Assembly: GCF_022533585.1 (NCBI RefSeq)
Contig: NZ_CP092827.1
Span: 5,302,001 to 5,366,000 of the forward strand
DNA from: Pseudomonas sp. LS.1a
GTDB lineage: Bacteria > Pseudomonadota > Gammaproteobacteria > Pseudomonadales > Pseudomonadaceae
Direction: 5' to 3'
DNA: 64,000 nucleotides
The position numbers and the translations under genes are program-made. The notes below the pieces were generated by a model. That model saw only the letters and a program-made list of their open reading frames with translations, was not told the DNA's origin and made no database searches. Below are positions 11,045 through 21,205 of the stretch, piece after piece. Positions within the stretch are counted from its first letter, which is position 1; each line of letters opens with the position of its first letter.

Positions 11045-11076
11045 TGGCGACGCGCATGACCTGCATCGCGTCGCCA
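11045..11076. terminator. Hairpin between the NEL gene and hutG
   Basis: Perfect 10-bp inverted repeat TGGCGACGCG / CGCGTCGCCA with a 12-nt loop, in the 59-bp gap between convergent genes. The position suits a shared terminator, but the T tract is poor (TTCTCGTT), so the role is inferred. Confidence 0.45.
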
Positions 11077-11092
11077 TTCTCGTTGGCGAGCT

Positions 11093-11896
11093 TCACCGCG
11101 CGTAACGCGCCTCGCCCCAGTCCAGCAGCGCCTGCAGAAGCTGTTTCAACACCTCCTGTGTCGGCCGGGCCAGGTCTTCGCGGTAATCGAACGGCTCGGT
11201 TTCCTCCATGTAGGTGCTCTGCGCCAGCTCCAGCTGCACCGCATGGATGTGGTTGGCCGGGTCGCCATAATGCCGGGTGATATGCCCGCCCTTGAAGCGG
11301 CCATTGAGCACATGGCTGTAGCCCTGGGCCTGGGCGCAGACCCCATTCAGCTGTTCGGCCAGAGCCGGGTCGCAGCTGGCGCCGTTGAAGGTGCCCAGGT
11401 TGAAGTCTGGCAGCTTGCCGTCGAACAGGTGCGGGATCAGCGAACGGATCGAGTGGGCGTCCCACAGCAGGGCGTAGCCGAACTGCTCGCGCAGCCGCGC
11501 CAGCTCGCGACGAATCGTGTCGTGGTAGGGGCGCCAGATCTGCTCCAGATACTGCTTGCGTTCCTCGCCAGTCGGCTCCAGCCCGTCCTTGAACAATGGC
11601 TCGCCATCGAACAGCGTGGCTGGGTACAGGCCAGTGGTGGCGCCGGCGTACAGCGGCTTGTCGTCATCCGGGCGGTTCAGGTCGATGACGAAGCGCGAAT
11701 ACTCCGCTGCCACCACACTGGCGCCCATCTCGCGGGCAAAGTCATACAGCCGTGGAATATGCCAGTCGGTATCCGGCAGGCTGCGCGCCTGGTCGACCAG
11801 GCCATCTCGTACAGCCGGCGACAGTTTCAGGCCGGCATGGGGCATGCTGATCAGCAGCGGCAGGCGGCCCTGGTGAAAACTCAGTACCTTGTCCAT
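11093..11896 (-). CDS. hutG: N-formylglutamate deformylase
   Basis: Last step of the five-step Pseudomonas histidine pathway: N-formyl-L-glutamate to glutamate plus formate. It has 267 residues from the ATG (MDKVLSFHQG) with GAGAGG upstream; the longer frame upstream only runs antisense into hutI. Family features are SMPHAG near residue 17, DLNRP near 70 and the DAHSI metal/active-site segment near 140. It lies 10 nt after the hutI stop and is the last gene of the hut operon. Together with hutF it marks the formylglutamate route rather than formiminoglutamase. Confidence 0.96.
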   Translation of the reverse strand: MDKVLSFHQGRLPLLISMPHAGLKLSPAVRDGLVDQARSLPDTDWHIPRLYDFAREMGASVVAAEYSRFVIDLNRPDDDKPLYAGATTGLYPATLFDGEPLFKDGLEPTGEERKQYLEQIWRPYHDTIRRELARLREQFGYALLWDAHSIRSLIPHLFDGKLPDFNLGTFNGASCDPALAEQLNGVCAQAQGYSHVLNGRFKGGHITRHYGDPANHIHAVQLELAQSTYMEETEPFDYREDLARPTQEVLKQLLQALLDWGEARYAR

Positions 11897-11906
11897 CGTG
11901 CCTCTC

Positions 11907-13112
11907 TCAGTTGGAAATCTCGTGGCCCTTGCGCACCACGCGCTTGGGCAGGTCACCGCCCAGCCAGTAGGCCAGGTCGGCTGGGCGTTCGATCTGCCAG
12001 GCGACGAAGTCGGCGACCTTGCCCACTTCCAGCGAGCCATGGCTGTCGCCCAGGCCCAGCGCCGTGGCCGCGTGCACGGTGACACCGGCCAAGGCTTCTT
12101 CTGGGGTCATGCGGAAGCAGGTGCAGCCCATGTTCAGCATCAGACGCAGCGACAGCCCTGGCGAGGTGCCGGGGTTGAGGTCGCTGGCCAGGGCGATCTT
12201 CACGCCGTGGCGGCGCAACGCGTCCATCGGCGGCAGCTGGGTTTCGCGCAGGAAGTAGAACGCGCCCGGCAGCAGCACGGCGACCGTGCCAGCGTTTGCC
12301 ATGGCAATGGCGTCATCCTCGGTCATGAACTCCAGGTGGTCGGCTGACAGCGCCTGGTAGCGCGCCGCCAGGCTGGAACCGTGCAGCGAGGACAACTGCT
12401 CGGCGTGCAACTTGACCGGCAGGCCCAGCTCGCGCGCCTTGATGAACAGCCGCTCGACCTGGGCCGGGGAGAATGCCAGGTGTTCGCAGAAGGCATCCAC
12501 GGCGTCCACCAGGCCTTCGGCGGCCAGGGCCGGCAACATTTCGTCGCAGATATGCGCGATGTAGTCGTCAGCCCGGCCGGCGTACTCCGGCGGCAAGGCG
12601 TGGGCGGCCAGGCAGGTGGCGCGCACCGCCAGCGGCAACTCGTCGGCCAGGCGCCGGGCCACGCGCAGCATCTTGCGCTCGTTGGCCAGGTCCAGGCCGT
12701 AGCCGGACTTGACCTCGATGGTGGTCACGCCGTCACGCATCAGCGCCTGGACCCGCTGGCGAGCACTGGCGAACAACTCGTCCTCGCTGGCCGCGCGGGT
12801 GGCCCGCACGGTGCTGGCGATGCCACCGCCCTGTGCGGCGATTTCGGCATAGCTCACGCCCTGCAGGCGCTGCTCGAACTCACCGCTGCGGTTGCCACCG
12901 AACACCGCATGGGTGTGGCAGTCGATCAGCCCCGGGGTGACCCAGGCGCCGCCCAGGTCCACCGTACGCTCGGCCTCCACCGACGCCAGCTCGGTGCGTG
13001 GGCCGATCCACTCGATCAGCCCGGCGTTGGTGACAATGGCCGCGTCCTCGATGGCCGAGTAACGGCCCTCGGCCATGGTTGCCACATGGCAGTGCTGCCA
13101 GACGGTTCTCAT
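11907..13112 (-). CDS. hutI: Imidazolonepropionase
   Basis: Cytosolic amidohydrolase that opens 4-imidazolone-5-propionate to N-formimino-L-glutamate, the third step of histidine breakdown. It has 401 residues, starting at an ATG with AGGAG 7 nt upstream. The metal site is visible: the [13 protein letters not shown]-x-H motif near residue 70, later His in KLHAEQ and the [10 protein letters not shown] segment near 320. It sits between hutT and hutG with very short gaps, in one transcription unit. Confidence 0.97.
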   Translation of the reverse strand: MRTVWQHCHVATMAEGRYSAIEDAAIVTNAGLIEWIGPRTELASVEAERTVDLGGAWVTPGLIDCHTHAVFGGNRSGEFEQRLQGVSYAEIAAQGGGIASTVRATRAASEDELFASARQRVQALMRDGVTTIEVKSGYGLDLANERKMLRVARRLADELPLAVRATCLAAHALPPEYAGRADDYIAHICDEMLPALAAEGLVDAVDAFCEHLAFSPAQVERLFIKARELGLPVKLHAEQLSSLHGSSLAARYQALSADHLEFMTEDDAIAMANAGTVAVLLPGAFYFLRETQLPPMDALRRHGVKIALASDLNPGTSPGLSLRLMLNMGCTCFRMTPEEALAGVTVHAATALGLGDSHGSLEVGKVADFVAWQIERPADLAYWLGGDLPKRVVRKGHEISN

Positions 13113-13127
13113 ACATTTACTCCTGTA

Positions 13128-14531
13128 CTAGCGGTGCAGCTCGGCCGGTTGCGCTGCCGGCTGGCCCTGCCCTGCGCGCGGCTTGCACCACAGCAGGTAG
13201 GACGCCACCAGGAACACCACCCAGACCACGCCGACAAGCAATGCCGCCTGGGTATCCGGGAAGTAACCGAGCACGCCAAAGATGAACACCATGAACGCAA
13301 TGGCCATGGCCGGGCCGTAAGGCCAGAACGGTACCGGGAACTGCAACTGGGCCACCTGTTCACGGCTCATGCTGCGGCGCATGGCCACCTGGGTGACCAG
13401 GATCATCAGCCACACCCACACGGTGGCGAAGGTGGCGATCGATGCGATCAGCAGGAACACGTTCTCCGGGATCAGGTAGTTGAGCAGCACACCGATCAGC
13501 AGCGCAGCACCCATCACCACCACGGTCATCCATGGCACGCCGTGCTTCGACAGCTTGCTGAAGCCGCGCGGGGCATGGCCTTGCTGCGCGAGGCCGTACA
13601 TCATGCGACCGGCGCCGAAGATGTCGCTGTTGATGGCCGAGATCGCGGCGGAAATAACCACGACGTTCAGCACGGCGGCGGCGGAACCGATGCCCAGGTT
13701 GCTGAAGATCTGCACGAACGGGCTGCCCTGGCTGCCGATTTGTGGCCATGGGAACAGGCACATCAGCACGAACAGGGTGAGCACGTAGAACAGCAGGATG
13801 CGCAACGGCACGGCGTTGATCGCCTTGGGGATGACCCGCTGCGGGTCCTTGGCCTCACCGGCGGTGACGCCGATGATCTCGATGCCGCCGAAGGCGAACA
13901 TCACCACGGCAAAGGAGGCGATCAGGCCACCCACGCCATTGGGCATGAAGCCACCGTGGTCGAACAGGTTGCTGACACCCACGGCTTGCCCGGTGCCAAC
14001 CTGGCTGAAGCCGAATGCCATGATGCCGAGGCCGGCCAGGATCATCGCCACGATGGCGCCGACCTTGAGCAGCGACAGCCAGAATTCCATTTCGCCAAAG
14101 ACCTTGACGTTGCACAGGTTGAGGCCGCCGATCAGGAAGACGATGCCCAGCACCCAGATCCAGCGGGCCACTTCCGGGAACCAGAAGCCCATGTAGATAC
14201 CGAAGGCGGTAACGTCGGCGATGGCGACGATGACCATCTCGAAGGCGTAGGTCCAGCCGAGGATGAAGCCGGCCATGGGGCCGAGGTAGGTGCTGGCGTA
14301 GTGGCCGAACGAGCCGGCAACCGGGTTGTGCACGGCCATTTCACCGAGCGCGCGCATGACCATGTACACGGCGGCGCCACCGATCAGGTAGGCCAGCAGC
14401 ACGGCTGGGCCGGCCATCTGGATGGCCGAGGCGGAGCCGTAGAACAGGCCCGTGCCGATGGCGGAACCGAGGGCCATGAAACGGATGTGGCGGGCACTCA
14501 GCCCGCGCTTGAGACCTTGAGCTTGTTGCAT
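13128..14531 (-). CDS. hutT: Histidine permease of the APC (ProY/amino-acid permease) family
   Basis: 467-residue polytopic transporter starting [30 protein letters not shown]. The GSAIGTGLF motif in the first membrane helix is the APC substrate-binding signature, and about 12 hydrophobic helices follow, with the [16 protein letters not shown] segment after helix 6. GGA lies 6 nt before the ATG. Its place between hutH and hutI argues for histidine (possibly urocanate) as substrate, although the sequence alone also fits a proline-type permease (ProY). It should be co-transcribed with hutI and hutG. Confidence 0.88.
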   Translation of the reverse strand: MQQAQGLKRGLSARHIRFMALGSAIGTGLFYGSASAIQMAGPAVLLAYLIGGAAVYMVMRALGEMAVHNPVAGSFGHYASTYLGPMAGFILGWTYAFEMVIVAIADVTAFGIYMGFWFPEVARWIWVLGIVFLIGGLNLCNVKVFGEMEFWLSLLKVGAIVAMILAGLGIMAFGFSQVGTGQAVGVSNLFDHGGFMPNGVGGLIASFAVVMFAFGGIEIIGVTAGEAKDPQRVIPKAINAVPLRILLFYVLTLFVLMCLFPWPQIGSQGSPFVQIFSNLGIGSAAAVLNVVVISAAISAINSDIFGAGRMMYGLAQQGHAPRGFSKLSKHGVPWMTVVVMGAALLIGVLLNYLIPENVFLLIASIATFATVWVWLMILVTQVAMRRSMSREQVAQLQFPVPFWPYGPAMAIAFMVFIFGVLGYFPDTQAALLVGVVWVVFLVASYLLWCKPRAGQGQPAAQPAELHR

Positions 14532-14570
14532 GTCACGTCCTTGAATTGTTTTTGTGGTCGTGAGATCGAG

Positions 14571-14671
14571 GGGGCCGCCATGCTGCCCAATCGCGAGCAA
14601 GCTCGCTCCTACAAGGGAATGCGTTGCCTTTGTAGGAGCGAGCTTGCTCGCGATGGGCCGCAACGCGGCCC
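14571..14671. repeat. Inverted REP pair (second REP family)
   Basis: Two arms of about 26-30 nt around a 10-nt centre, containing CGCGAGCAAGCTCGCTCC and its complement, flanked by GGGCCGC/GCGGCCC. The core differs from the other REP copies in the window. It lies between hutH and hutT, inside the operon. Confidence 0.85.
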
Positions 14672-14679
14672 TAGGGGCA

Positions 14680-16212
14680 TTACAGGCTTGGCAGCACACC
14701 CGCCGGCAGCAGGCCGGTCAGGCTACCCTTGGCCAACAGTTCCACGGCCTTTTCGATGTCGGGCGCGAAGAAACGGTCACGGTCGTAGTGCGGCACTTCG
14801 CTGCGCAGCGCCTGGCGCGCCTGCTCCAGCTTGGCGGAAGTCTTCAGGCCCTTGCGCAGGTCCAGGCCCTGGCAGGCGCCCAGCCATTCGATGGCCAGCA
14901 CGCCACGGGTGTTTTCGGCCATTTCCCACAGGCGCTTGCCGGCAGCCGGGGCCATCGACACGTGGTCTTCCTGGTTGGCCGAAGTTGGCAGGCTGTCGAC
15001 GCTGTGCGGGTGCGACAGGGCCTTGTTCTCGCTGGCCAGGGCAGCAGCGGTGACCTGGGCGATCATGAAGCCGGAGTTGACCCCGCCGTTTTCCACCAGG
15101 AACGGCGGCAGCTGGGACATGTGCTTGTCCATCATCAGCGAGATACGGCGCTCGCTGAGCGAACCGATTTCGGCGATGGCCAGGGCGATATTGTCGGCGG
15201 CCATGGCCACCGGCTCGGCGTGGAAGTTGCCGCCGGAAATCACGTCACCCTCGGCAGCGAACACCAGTGGGTTGTCCGATACGGCGTTGGCTTCGATGCC
15301 CAGTACCTCGGCGGCCTGGCGCAGCTGGGTCAGGCAGGCGCCCATGACCTGCGGCTGGCAACGCAGCGAGTACGGGTCCTGGACCTTGTCGCAGTTCTTG
15401 TGCGACAGCGACACTTCGCTGGAGTCGCCCAGCAGGTCACGGAAGCAGGCAGCAGTGTCGATCTGGCCACGCTGGCCGCGCACTTCGTGGATGCGCGCAT
15501 CGAACGGCGAGCGCGAGCCCAGTGCGGCTTCGACACTCAGGCCGCCGCAGGCGATGGCGGCGGCGTACAGGTCTTCGCCCTGGAACAGGCCACGCAGGGC
15601 ATAGGCGGTGGACGCCTGGGTACCGTTGAGCAGGGCCAGGCCCTCCTTGGCGGCCAGGGTCAGCGGCTCGAGGCCGGCCACAGCCAGGGCTTCGGTGGCT
15701 GGCAGCCACTGGCCCTTGTAGCGGGCCTTGCCTTCACCCAGCAGCACCAGCGACATGTGCGCCAGCGGGGCGAGGTCACCGGAAGCGCCCACCGAACCCT
15801 TCAGCGGGATGTGCGGGTACACTTCGGCGTTGACCAGGGCGATCAGCGCGTCGATGACTTTGCGGCGGATGCCGGAGAAGCCACGGCTGAGGCTGTTGAT
15901 CTTCAGCACCATGATCAGCCGCACCAGGTCGTCATCCAGCGGCGCGCCGACACCGGCGGCGTGGGACAGCACCAGCGAGCGCTGCAGGTTTTCCAGGTCG
16001 TGGCTGGCGATGCGGGTCGAGGCCAGCAGGCCGAAACCGGTGTTGATGCCGTAGGCGGTACGGTCTTCGGCAATGATCTGCTCGACGCAGGCAACGCTGG
16101 CGTCGATGGCCGGCGCGGCGCTGGCGTCCAGTTGCAGGCGCACGGGCGCGGCATGGATGGCGCGCAGCTGGGCCAGGGTCAGGGTGCCGGGCTTGAGGGT
16201 CAATTCGGTCAC
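14680..16212 (-). CDS. hutH: Histidine ammonia-lyase
   Basis: First step of histidine utilisation: non-oxidative removal of ammonia to give urocanate. It has 510 residues. The start is GTG with GGAG 7 nt upstream. The Ala-Ser-Gly triad that cyclises into the MIO electrophile is at residues 143-145, within [12 protein letters not shown]. Other family segments seen are YGINTGFG (54-61) and the NQEDHVS region near 410. Length and triad position match the well-studied P. putida enzyme. It lies 106 nt after hutU. Confidence 0.98.
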   Translation of the reverse strand: MTELTLKPGTLTLAQLRAIHAAPVRLQLDASAAPAIDASVACVEQIIAEDRTAYGINTGFGLLASTRIASHDLENLQRSLVLSHAAGVGAPLDDDLVRLIMVLKINSLSRGFSGIRRKVIDALIALVNAEVYPHIPLKGSVGASGDLAPLAHMSLVLLGEGKARYKGQWLPATEALAVAGLEPLTLAAKEGLALLNGTQASTAYALRGLFQGEDLYAAAIACGGLSVEAALGSRSPFDARIHEVRGQRGQIDTAACFRDLLGDSSEVSLSHKNCDKVQDPYSLRCQPQVMGACLTQLRQAAEVLGIEANAVSDNPLVFAAEGDVISGGNFHAEPVAMAADNIALAIAEIGSLSERRISLMMDKHMSQLPPFLVENGGVNSGFMIAQVTAAALASENKALSHPHSVDSLPTSANQEDHVSMAPAAGKRLWEMAENTRGVLAIEWLGACQGLDLRKGLKTSAKLEQARQALRSEVPHYDRDRFFAPDIEKAVELLAKGSLTGLLPAGVLPSL

Positions 16213-16318
16213 TTCACTACTCCAATCGCGTGGAGCCGCAGGCCCGTTTTCTGGTGCCTGCGCGCCCCTTCTTGTTGTTCAGTATCACCCTTGTGGGGTG
16301 CGATCCAAAGCGTGGCGA

Positions 16319-17992
16319 TCAGCCAGTGATCATCGGCAGGTCCAGGCCCTGCTCCTTGGCACAGTCGATGGCGATGTCGTAACCGGCATCGGCATGACGC
16401 ATTACACCGGTCCCTGGGTCGTTGGTCAGCACGCGCGCGATACGCGCGGCGGCTTCATCGGTACCGTCGCAGACGATGACCATGCCCGAGTGCTGGGAGA
16501 AGCCCATGCCCACGCCACCACCGTGGTGCAGCGAAACCCAGGTAGCACCGCCGGCGGTGTTCAGCAGGGCGTTGAGCAGCGGCCAGTCGGAGACGGCATC
16601 GGAGCCGTCACGCATGGCTTCGGTTTCACGGTTGGGGCTGGACACCGAACCGGAGTCCAGGTGGTCACGGCCGATCACGATCGGTGCCGACAGCTCGCCG
16701 CTGCGTACCATTTCGTTGAACGCCAGGCCCAGCTTGGCGCGCAGGCCCAGGCCAACCCAGCAGATACGTGCCGGCAGGCCCTGGAAGCTGATGCGCTCGC
16801 GGGCCATGTCCAGCCAGCGGTGCAGGTGGGCGTCGTCGGGGATCAGTTCCTTGACCTTGGCGTCGGTCTTGTAGATGTCTTCGGCATCACCGGACAGCGC
16901 CGCCCAGCGGAACGGGCCGATGCCACGGCAGAACAGCGGGCGGATGTAGGCCGGCACGAAGCCCGGGAAGTCGAAGGCATTGGTCACGCCTTCTTCCTTG
17001 GCCATCTGGCGGATGTTGTTGCCGTAGTCGAAGGTCGGGATACCCTGCTTCTGGAAGTCGAGCATGGCTTGAACATGTACGGCCATCGACTGCTTGGCGG
17101 CCTTGACCACGGCAGCCGGTTCGGTCTGCGCACGGTCGCGGTATTGTTCCCAGGTCCAGCCGGCCGGCAGGTAGCCGTTCAGTGGGTCGTGGGCGCTGGT
17201 CTGGTCGGTGACCATGTCCGGGCGCACGCCACGCTTGACCAGCTCTGGCAGGATTTCGGCAGCGTTGCCGTGCAGGGCAATGGAGATGGCCTTGCCTTCG
17301 GCGGTGTACTTGGCGATGCGTGCCAGGGCGTCGTCGAGGTCAGTGGCCTGCTCGTCGACGTAGCGGGTTTCCAGGCGGAAGTCGATGCGGCTCTGCTGGC
17401 ATTCGATGTTCAGCGAGCAGGCACCGGCCAGGGTGGCGGCCAGAGGCTGCGCGCCGCCCATGCCACCCAGGCCGGCGGTCAGTACCCACTTGCCTTTCAG
17501 GCTGCCGCCGTAATGCTGGCGACCGGCTTCGACGAAGGTTTCGTAGGTGCCCTGGACGATGCCCTGGCTGCCGATGTAGATCCAGCTGCCGGCGGTCATC
17601 TGGCCGTACATGGCCAGGCCCTTGGCGTCCAGTTCGTTGAAGTGTTCCCAGTTGGCCCAGTGCGGCACCAGGTTGGAGTTGGCGATCAGCACGCGCGGGG
17701 CGTTGCTGTGGGTCTTGAACACGCCAACCGGCTTGCCCGACTGTACCAGCAGGGTTTCGTCGTCTTCCAGGCGGGTCAGGGTCTCGACGATCTTGTCGTA
17801 GCAGGCCCAGTTGCGCGCGGCACGGCCGATACCGCCGTACACCACCAGTTCTTTCGGGTTTTCCGCGACCTGTGGATCGAGGTTGTTCATCAGCATGCGC
17901 AGTGGCGCTTCGGTCAGCCAGCTTTTGGCAGTCAGCTTGTTGCCACGTGGGGCACGGATCTCAACGTCACGGTATTTGTTGTTGTCGGTCAC
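16319..17992 (-). CDS. hutU: Urocanate hydratase
   Basis: Second step: hydrates urocanate to imidazolonepropionate with tightly bound NAD+ acting as electrophile. It has 557 residues from a GTG start with GAGGA 8 nt upstream. The glycine-rich NAD+ segment [14 protein letters not shown] is at residues 172-185. The essential Cys is Cys411 in [13 protein letters not shown] (Cys410 when the initiator is removed). It is the first structural gene after the hutC-hutD pair, with its own promoter and HutC operator upstream. Confidence 0.98.
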   Translation of the reverse strand: MTDNNKYRDVEIRAPRGNKLTAKSWLTEAPLRMLMNNLDPQVAENPKELVVYGGIGRAARNWACYDKIVETLTRLEDDETLLVQSGKPVGVFKTHSNAPRVLIANSNLVPHWANWEHFNELDAKGLAMYGQMTAGSWIYIGSQGIVQGTYETFVEAGRQHYGGSLKGKWVLTAGLGGMGGAQPLAATLAGACSLNIECQQSRIDFRLETRYVDEQATDLDDALARIAKYTAEGKAISIALHGNAAEILPELVKRGVRPDMVTDQTSAHDPLNGYLPAGWTWEQYRDRAQTEPAAVVKAAKQSMAVHVQAMLDFQKQGIPTFDYGNNIRQMAKEEGVTNAFDFPGFVPAYIRPLFCRGIGPFRWAALSGDAEDIYKTDAKVKELIPDDAHLHRWLDMARERISFQGLPARICWVGLGLRAKLGLAFNEMVRSGELSAPIVIGRDHLDSGSVSSPNRETEAMRDGSDAVSDWPLLNALLNTAGGATWVSLHHGGGVGMGFSQHSGMVIVCDGTDEAAARIARVLTNDPGTGVMRHADAGYDIAIDCAKEQGLDLPMITG

Positions 17993-18051
17993 GGGAAAGG
18001 TCCTCTACGGTCGTCCGCGGGCGGGTATGTCGTGGTAGATATACAAACACA

Positions 18052-18080
18052 TCTTTACTTGTATGTACAAGCATGGACAA
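18052..18080 (-). promoter_or_regulatory. Candidate hutU promoter
   Basis: On the minus strand TTGTCC and TAAAGA are 17 nt apart and the HutC operator fills the spacer exactly, a layout where repressor binding would block RNA polymerase. Both hexamers are imperfect (4/6 and 3/6), so the promoter itself is tentative. Confidence 0.4.
18058..18071. promoter_or_regulatory. HutC operator upstream of hutU
   Basis: Near-perfect palindrome CTTGTAT-GTACAAG, about 65 bp before the hutU start. It shares the TTGTAT/TACAAG core with the site in front of hutF, and it matches the operator form described for the P. putida hut repressor. Confidence 0.8.
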
Positions 18081-18116
18081 CCAAAATAATCGGACCTTTC
18101 CGCTGAGCGGCAAAAA

Positions 18117-18243
18117 AGCCGGGGCCGCTGCGCGGCCCTTCGCGGGCTTGCCCGCTCCCACAGAGCGCTTCACAGCCTTCAAGGCTTGCGCTGTACCTGT
18201 GGGAGCGGGCAAGCCCGCGAAGGGCTGCGCAGCAGCCCCGGCT
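18117..18243. repeat. Inverted REP pair between hutU and hutD
   Basis: Long inverted arms AGCCGGGGC...CGGGCTTGCCCGCTCCCACAG and complement, separating hutCD from hutU. Such REP pairs can fold into stable RNA hairpins that limit read-through or protect 3' ends. Confidence 0.9.
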
Positions 18244-18246
18244 ATC

Positions 18247-18819
18247 TCAACTTGGAATGAGTTCGATCAGGCAGCAGCGCCCCTGCACATCCAGCCCCAG
18301 CAACTGGTCATTGCCCTCCAGCCGCAAGCAGTCATACAACCCCAACCGCTGCGTCTCACGCCCGGCGATGCCAACCTCGACCTGGCTGCTGGCTGCGAAC
18401 AGCAACACCGTCGACGCCGAGCTGTACAAGCGGCTGGTGCCATCGAACCACTGCAACCGCGCCCGGTAGCGCTGCGGTGCATAGATCAGGTTGAAATCGC
18501 GGATCGCCCCGCCCAGCAGCTTGCAGCTGACCTGGCTCTCGCCGCTGAAGGCAAAGGCATCGAACGGCAGCAACGGCCGGCTGGCCTGGCCGTCGACCAG
18601 CAGGCGCATACCGTCGCCCTGCAGCACGGTGATGATCCGCTGGTAGCCGGCGAAGGTGGAAAAGCCGCCGGACTCCTCGATATCGGCAATCGACAGGCGC
18701 CAGCCAAAGCCGTCCAGGCCCTCGCCACTGTCGCGGGTAATTTCTTCGGTGAAACCGCCACCGTTCTTCCACGGCATGCGCGGGTAGTCCTGCGCACGCA
18801 ACAACTGCAGCTGACTCAT
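18247..18819 (-). CDS. hutD: HutD family protein
   Basis: 190-residue cupin-like protein with the HutD signature near its start (DYPRMPWKNGGGFTEEI, residues 11-27) and the RLSIADIEESGGFSTFAGYQR segment. Its start overlaps the hutC stop by 4 nt (ATGA), so it is translationally coupled to the repressor. From studies in other pseudomonads HutD is thought to limit the level of hut expression, perhaps by sensing urocanate or formylglutamate; the sequence alone does not show a reaction. Confidence 0.92.
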   Translation of the reverse strand: MSQLQLLRAQDYPRMPWKNGGGFTEEITRDSGEGLDGFGWRLSIADIEESGGFSTFAGYQRIITVLQGDGMRLLVDGQASRPLLPFDAFAFSGESQVSCKLLGGAIRDFNLIYAPQRYRARLQWFDGTSRLYSSASTVLLFAASSQVEVGIAGRETQRLGLYDCLRLEGNDQLLGLDVQGRCCLIELIPS

Positions 18820-19562
18820 TTACTGAAACGTCCTTCCAGGCGATGACGGGAACCGGGGTGGATCAGCCGCGCGGCGGTCACCGGCTGGCGGCCGGACCAG
18901 GTGCGACGGCGGATAAGCAGGCAGGGCTCGCCCCGCTCGATCTGCAACAGGCGGCATTCTTCCGGCTCGGCCAGGATCGCCTCGACCACGTGCTCACCCT
19001 CGGTCAGCGGCGCCACCTGCGACAGATAGGCGTAAGGCGTCTGCCGGGTGAAGTCCTGCTTGAGGTACTCGGGGGCAATCGCCGCATTGACGTAGCGGTC
19101 CTCGATCTGCACCGGCACGCCATTCTCGAAATGCACGATCAGCGAGTGGAACACCCGCTGGCCTTCACGCATGTCCAGGGCCAGGGCCCGCTCGGAACCG
19201 GCCGCTTCCTCGGTGAGGGTGATCACCTGGCAGCTATGCTGGTGGCCACGCGCGGCAATTTCGTCGGCGATGTTGTTGACCTCGAACAGCGCCGAACGCC
19301 CCTTGGGCTCGGCCACGAAGGTACCGACCCCTTGCATGCGCACCAGCAGGCCTTCGGCGGTGAGTTCGCGCAGGGCGCGGTTGATGGTCATGCGGCTGAA
19401 GCCCAGCTCGCTGACCAGTTCGCTCTCCGAGGGTACCCGGTGATGCGGTGGCCAGCTGCCATTGTCGATCTGCTGGATGATCATCTGTTTGACCCGGGCG
19501 TACAGCGGCGCCGGGCCCTCGCCCATCTGGGCAACCAGCGCGGAGACAGGAGGTGTCGGCAC
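18816..19562 (-). CDS. hutC: Histidine utilisation repressor HutC (GntR family)
   Basis: GntR/HutC-type repressor released by urocanate. I choose a GTG start giving 248 residues (MPTPPVSALV...), the size known for the P. putida protein, with AGGA about 9 nt upstream. The winged-helix domain covers about residues 17-85 (APLYARVKQMIIQQI, then PSESELVSELGFSRMTINRAL as the HTH), and the UTRA ligand domain follows (about 105-245). It is divergent from hutF across a 109-bp gap that holds an operator, so it probably autoregulates and controls hutF as well as hutU. Confidence 0.96.
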   Translation of the reverse strand: MPTPPVSALVAQMGEGPAPLYARVKQMIIQQIDNGSWPPHHRVPSESELVSELGFSRMTINRALRELTAEGLLVRMQGVGTFVAEPKGRSALFEVNNIADEIAARGHQHSCQVITLTEEAAGSERALALDMREGQRVFHSLIVHFENGVPVQIEDRYVNAAIAPEYLKQDFTRQTPYAYLSQVAPLTEGEHVVEAILAEPEECRLLQIERGEPCLLIRRRTWSGRQPVTAARLIHPGSRHRLEGRFSK

Positions 19563-19635
19563 GGCGTTGGATCCTTGTGCAAATGGAATGAGCGGTAGCT
19601 TGCCGCAGTTTACCCGGCAGGCAAACGCCTGTATA

Positions 19636-19645
19636 TGTATATACA
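19636..19645. promoter_or_regulatory. HutC operator between hutC and hutF
   Basis: Perfect 10-bp palindrome TGTATATACA extending to TATATACAAG, 26 bp before the hutF ATG and 73 bp before the hutC GTG. Same half-site (TACAAG) as the hutU operator, so one site can control both divergent units. Confidence 0.75.
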
Positions 19646-19671
19646 AGTTAACAATAACAGGATTTTCACCG

Positions 19672-21036
19672 ATGTCCGCCTACTTTGCCGAACGCGCCCT
19701 GCTGCCCACGGGCTGGGCCAGCCATGTCCGTATCGAGGTCACCCGCGATGGCCACGTGGCCCGCATCGAGCCGGGCGCCTCGGCCGAGGGCGCCGAGCGG
19801 CTGGCCGGCCCGCTGCTGCCCGGCATGCCCAACCTGCACTCGCATGCCTTCCAGCGCGCCATGGCAGGGCTGGCGGAGGTCGCCGGCAACCCCAATGACA
19901 GTTTCTGGACCTGGCGCGACCTGATGTACCGCCTGGTCGGCCAGATCAGCCCGGAGCAGCTGCAGGTCATCGCCCGCCAGCTGTACATCGAGATGCTCAA
20001 GGCCGGCTATACCTCGGTCGCCGAATTCCACTACGTGCACCACGACCAGGCCGGCAAGACCTATGCCGACCCGGCCGAACTGTCCCGCCGCATCAGCGCA
20101 GCCGCAGCCGACAGTGGCATTGGCCTGACCTTGCTGCCGGTGCTGTACAGCCATTCAGGCTTCGGCGGCCAGGCCCCGAATGACGGGCAACGGCGCTTCA
20201 TCAACTCCACCGAGCAATACCTGCAACTGCAAGCGCAACTGGCCCCGCTGCTGGCCGCACAACCCGCACAGCAACTGGGATTGTGCTTCCATTCGCTGCG
20301 GGCGGTGACGCCCGGGCAGATCGCCGAGGTGCTGGCAGCCAGCGACAAGCAATGCCCGGTGCATATCCATATCGCCGAGCAGCAGAAGGAAGTCGACGAC
20401 TGCCTGGCCTGGAGCGGCCTGCGCCCGTTGCAGTGGCTATACGAACATGTGGACGTGGACCCACGCTGGTGCCTGGTGCATGCCACCCATGCCGAGCCGG
20501 ATGAAGTTACGGCCATGGCTCGCAGCGGCGCGGTAGCCGGGCTGTGCCTGACCACCGAGGCCAATCTGGGCGACGGGATTTTCCCGGCAGTGGACTACCT
20601 GGCACAGGGTGGGCGGATGGGCATTGGTTCGGACAGCCATGTGTCGCTGAGCGTGGTGGAGGAGCTGCGCTGGCTGGAATATGGCCAGCGGCTGCGCGAC
20701 CAGCGGCGTAACCGCCTGTATCGCGGCGACCAGCCGATGGTCGGGCGCACGCTGTATGACGCTGCGCTGGCGGGCGGTGCACAGGCGCTGGGGCAGGCGG
20801 TCGGGGAGCTGGCTGTGGGCAAGCGCGCCGACTGGCTGGTGCTCGACGGGCAGGACCCTTACATCGCCATGGCGGACGGAGATGCCATTCTCAACCGCTG
20901 GCTGTTTGCCGGGGGCGATCGCCAGGTGCGGGATGTGATGGTGAATGGGCAGTGGGTGGTGCGCCAGGGGCGGCATGCGCAGGAAGAGGAAAGCCGGTTG
21001 GCGTTTGCCGAGGTACTGCGGCAGCTTTTGGGCTGA
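19672..21036 (+). CDS. hutF: N-formimino-L-glutamate deiminase
   Basis: Fourth step: hydrolyses formimino-glutamate to formyl-glutamate plus ammonia. It has 454 residues from an ATG (MSAYFAERAL) with CAGGA about 9 nt upstream. The amidohydrolase metal site is visible as PNLHSHAFQR near residue 57, HIHIAEQ near 230, HATH near 270 and GSDSH near 320. It is transcribed opposite to hutC. Its presence with hutG shows that this strain uses the deiminase-deformylase route, which releases two ammonia per histidine. Confidence 0.96.
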   Translation: MSAYFAERALLPTGWASHVRIEVTRDGHVARIEPGASAEGAERLAGPLLPGMPNLHSHAFQRAMAGLAEVAGNPNDSFWTWRDLMYRLVGQISPEQLQVIARQLYIEMLKAGYTSVAEFHYVHHDQAGKTYADPAELSRRISAAAADSGIGLTLLPVLYSHSGFGGQAPNDGQRRFINSTEQYLQLQAQLAPLLAAQPAQQLGLCFHSLRAVTPGQIAEVLAASDKQCPVHIHIAEQQKEVDDCLAWSGLRPLQWLYEHVDVDPRWCLVHATHAEPDEVTAMARSGAVAGLCLTTEANLGDGIFPAVDYLAQGGRMGIGSDSHVSLSVVEELRWLEYGQRLRDQRRNRLYRGDQPMVGRTLYDAALAGGAQALGQAVGELAVGKRADWLVLDGQDPYIAMADGDAILNRWLFAGGDRQVRDVMVNGQWVVRQGRHAQEEESRLAFAEVLRQLLG

Positions 21037-21060
21037 TCTACCGGCAGTTCTCTCGCATTC

Positions 21061-21158
21061 GCGTGTGAACCCGCTCCCACAGGTGAGGCGCTGAACTCAG
21101 ATGCGGTGCAGTACCTGTGGGAGCGGGTTTACCCGCGAACACCGGCGAAGCCGGTGCC
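21061..21158. repeat. Inverted REP pair after hutF
   Basis: Arms GTGAACCCGCTCCCACAGGT and ACCTGTGGGAGCGGGTTTAC around a central spacer, in the gap between convergent hutF and the blc-like gene. Confidence 0.9.
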
Positions 21159-21205
21159 ATACATCGCGGTTGCGGGTAGGCCCACACCCACAACCACTCT
21201 GAACC

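Noticed and set aside
12381..15053. 890-residue open frame antisense to hutI, hutT and hutH
   Set aside because: Spans three well-supported genes and a REP pair; composition rich in His/Gln/Asp with no domain pattern.
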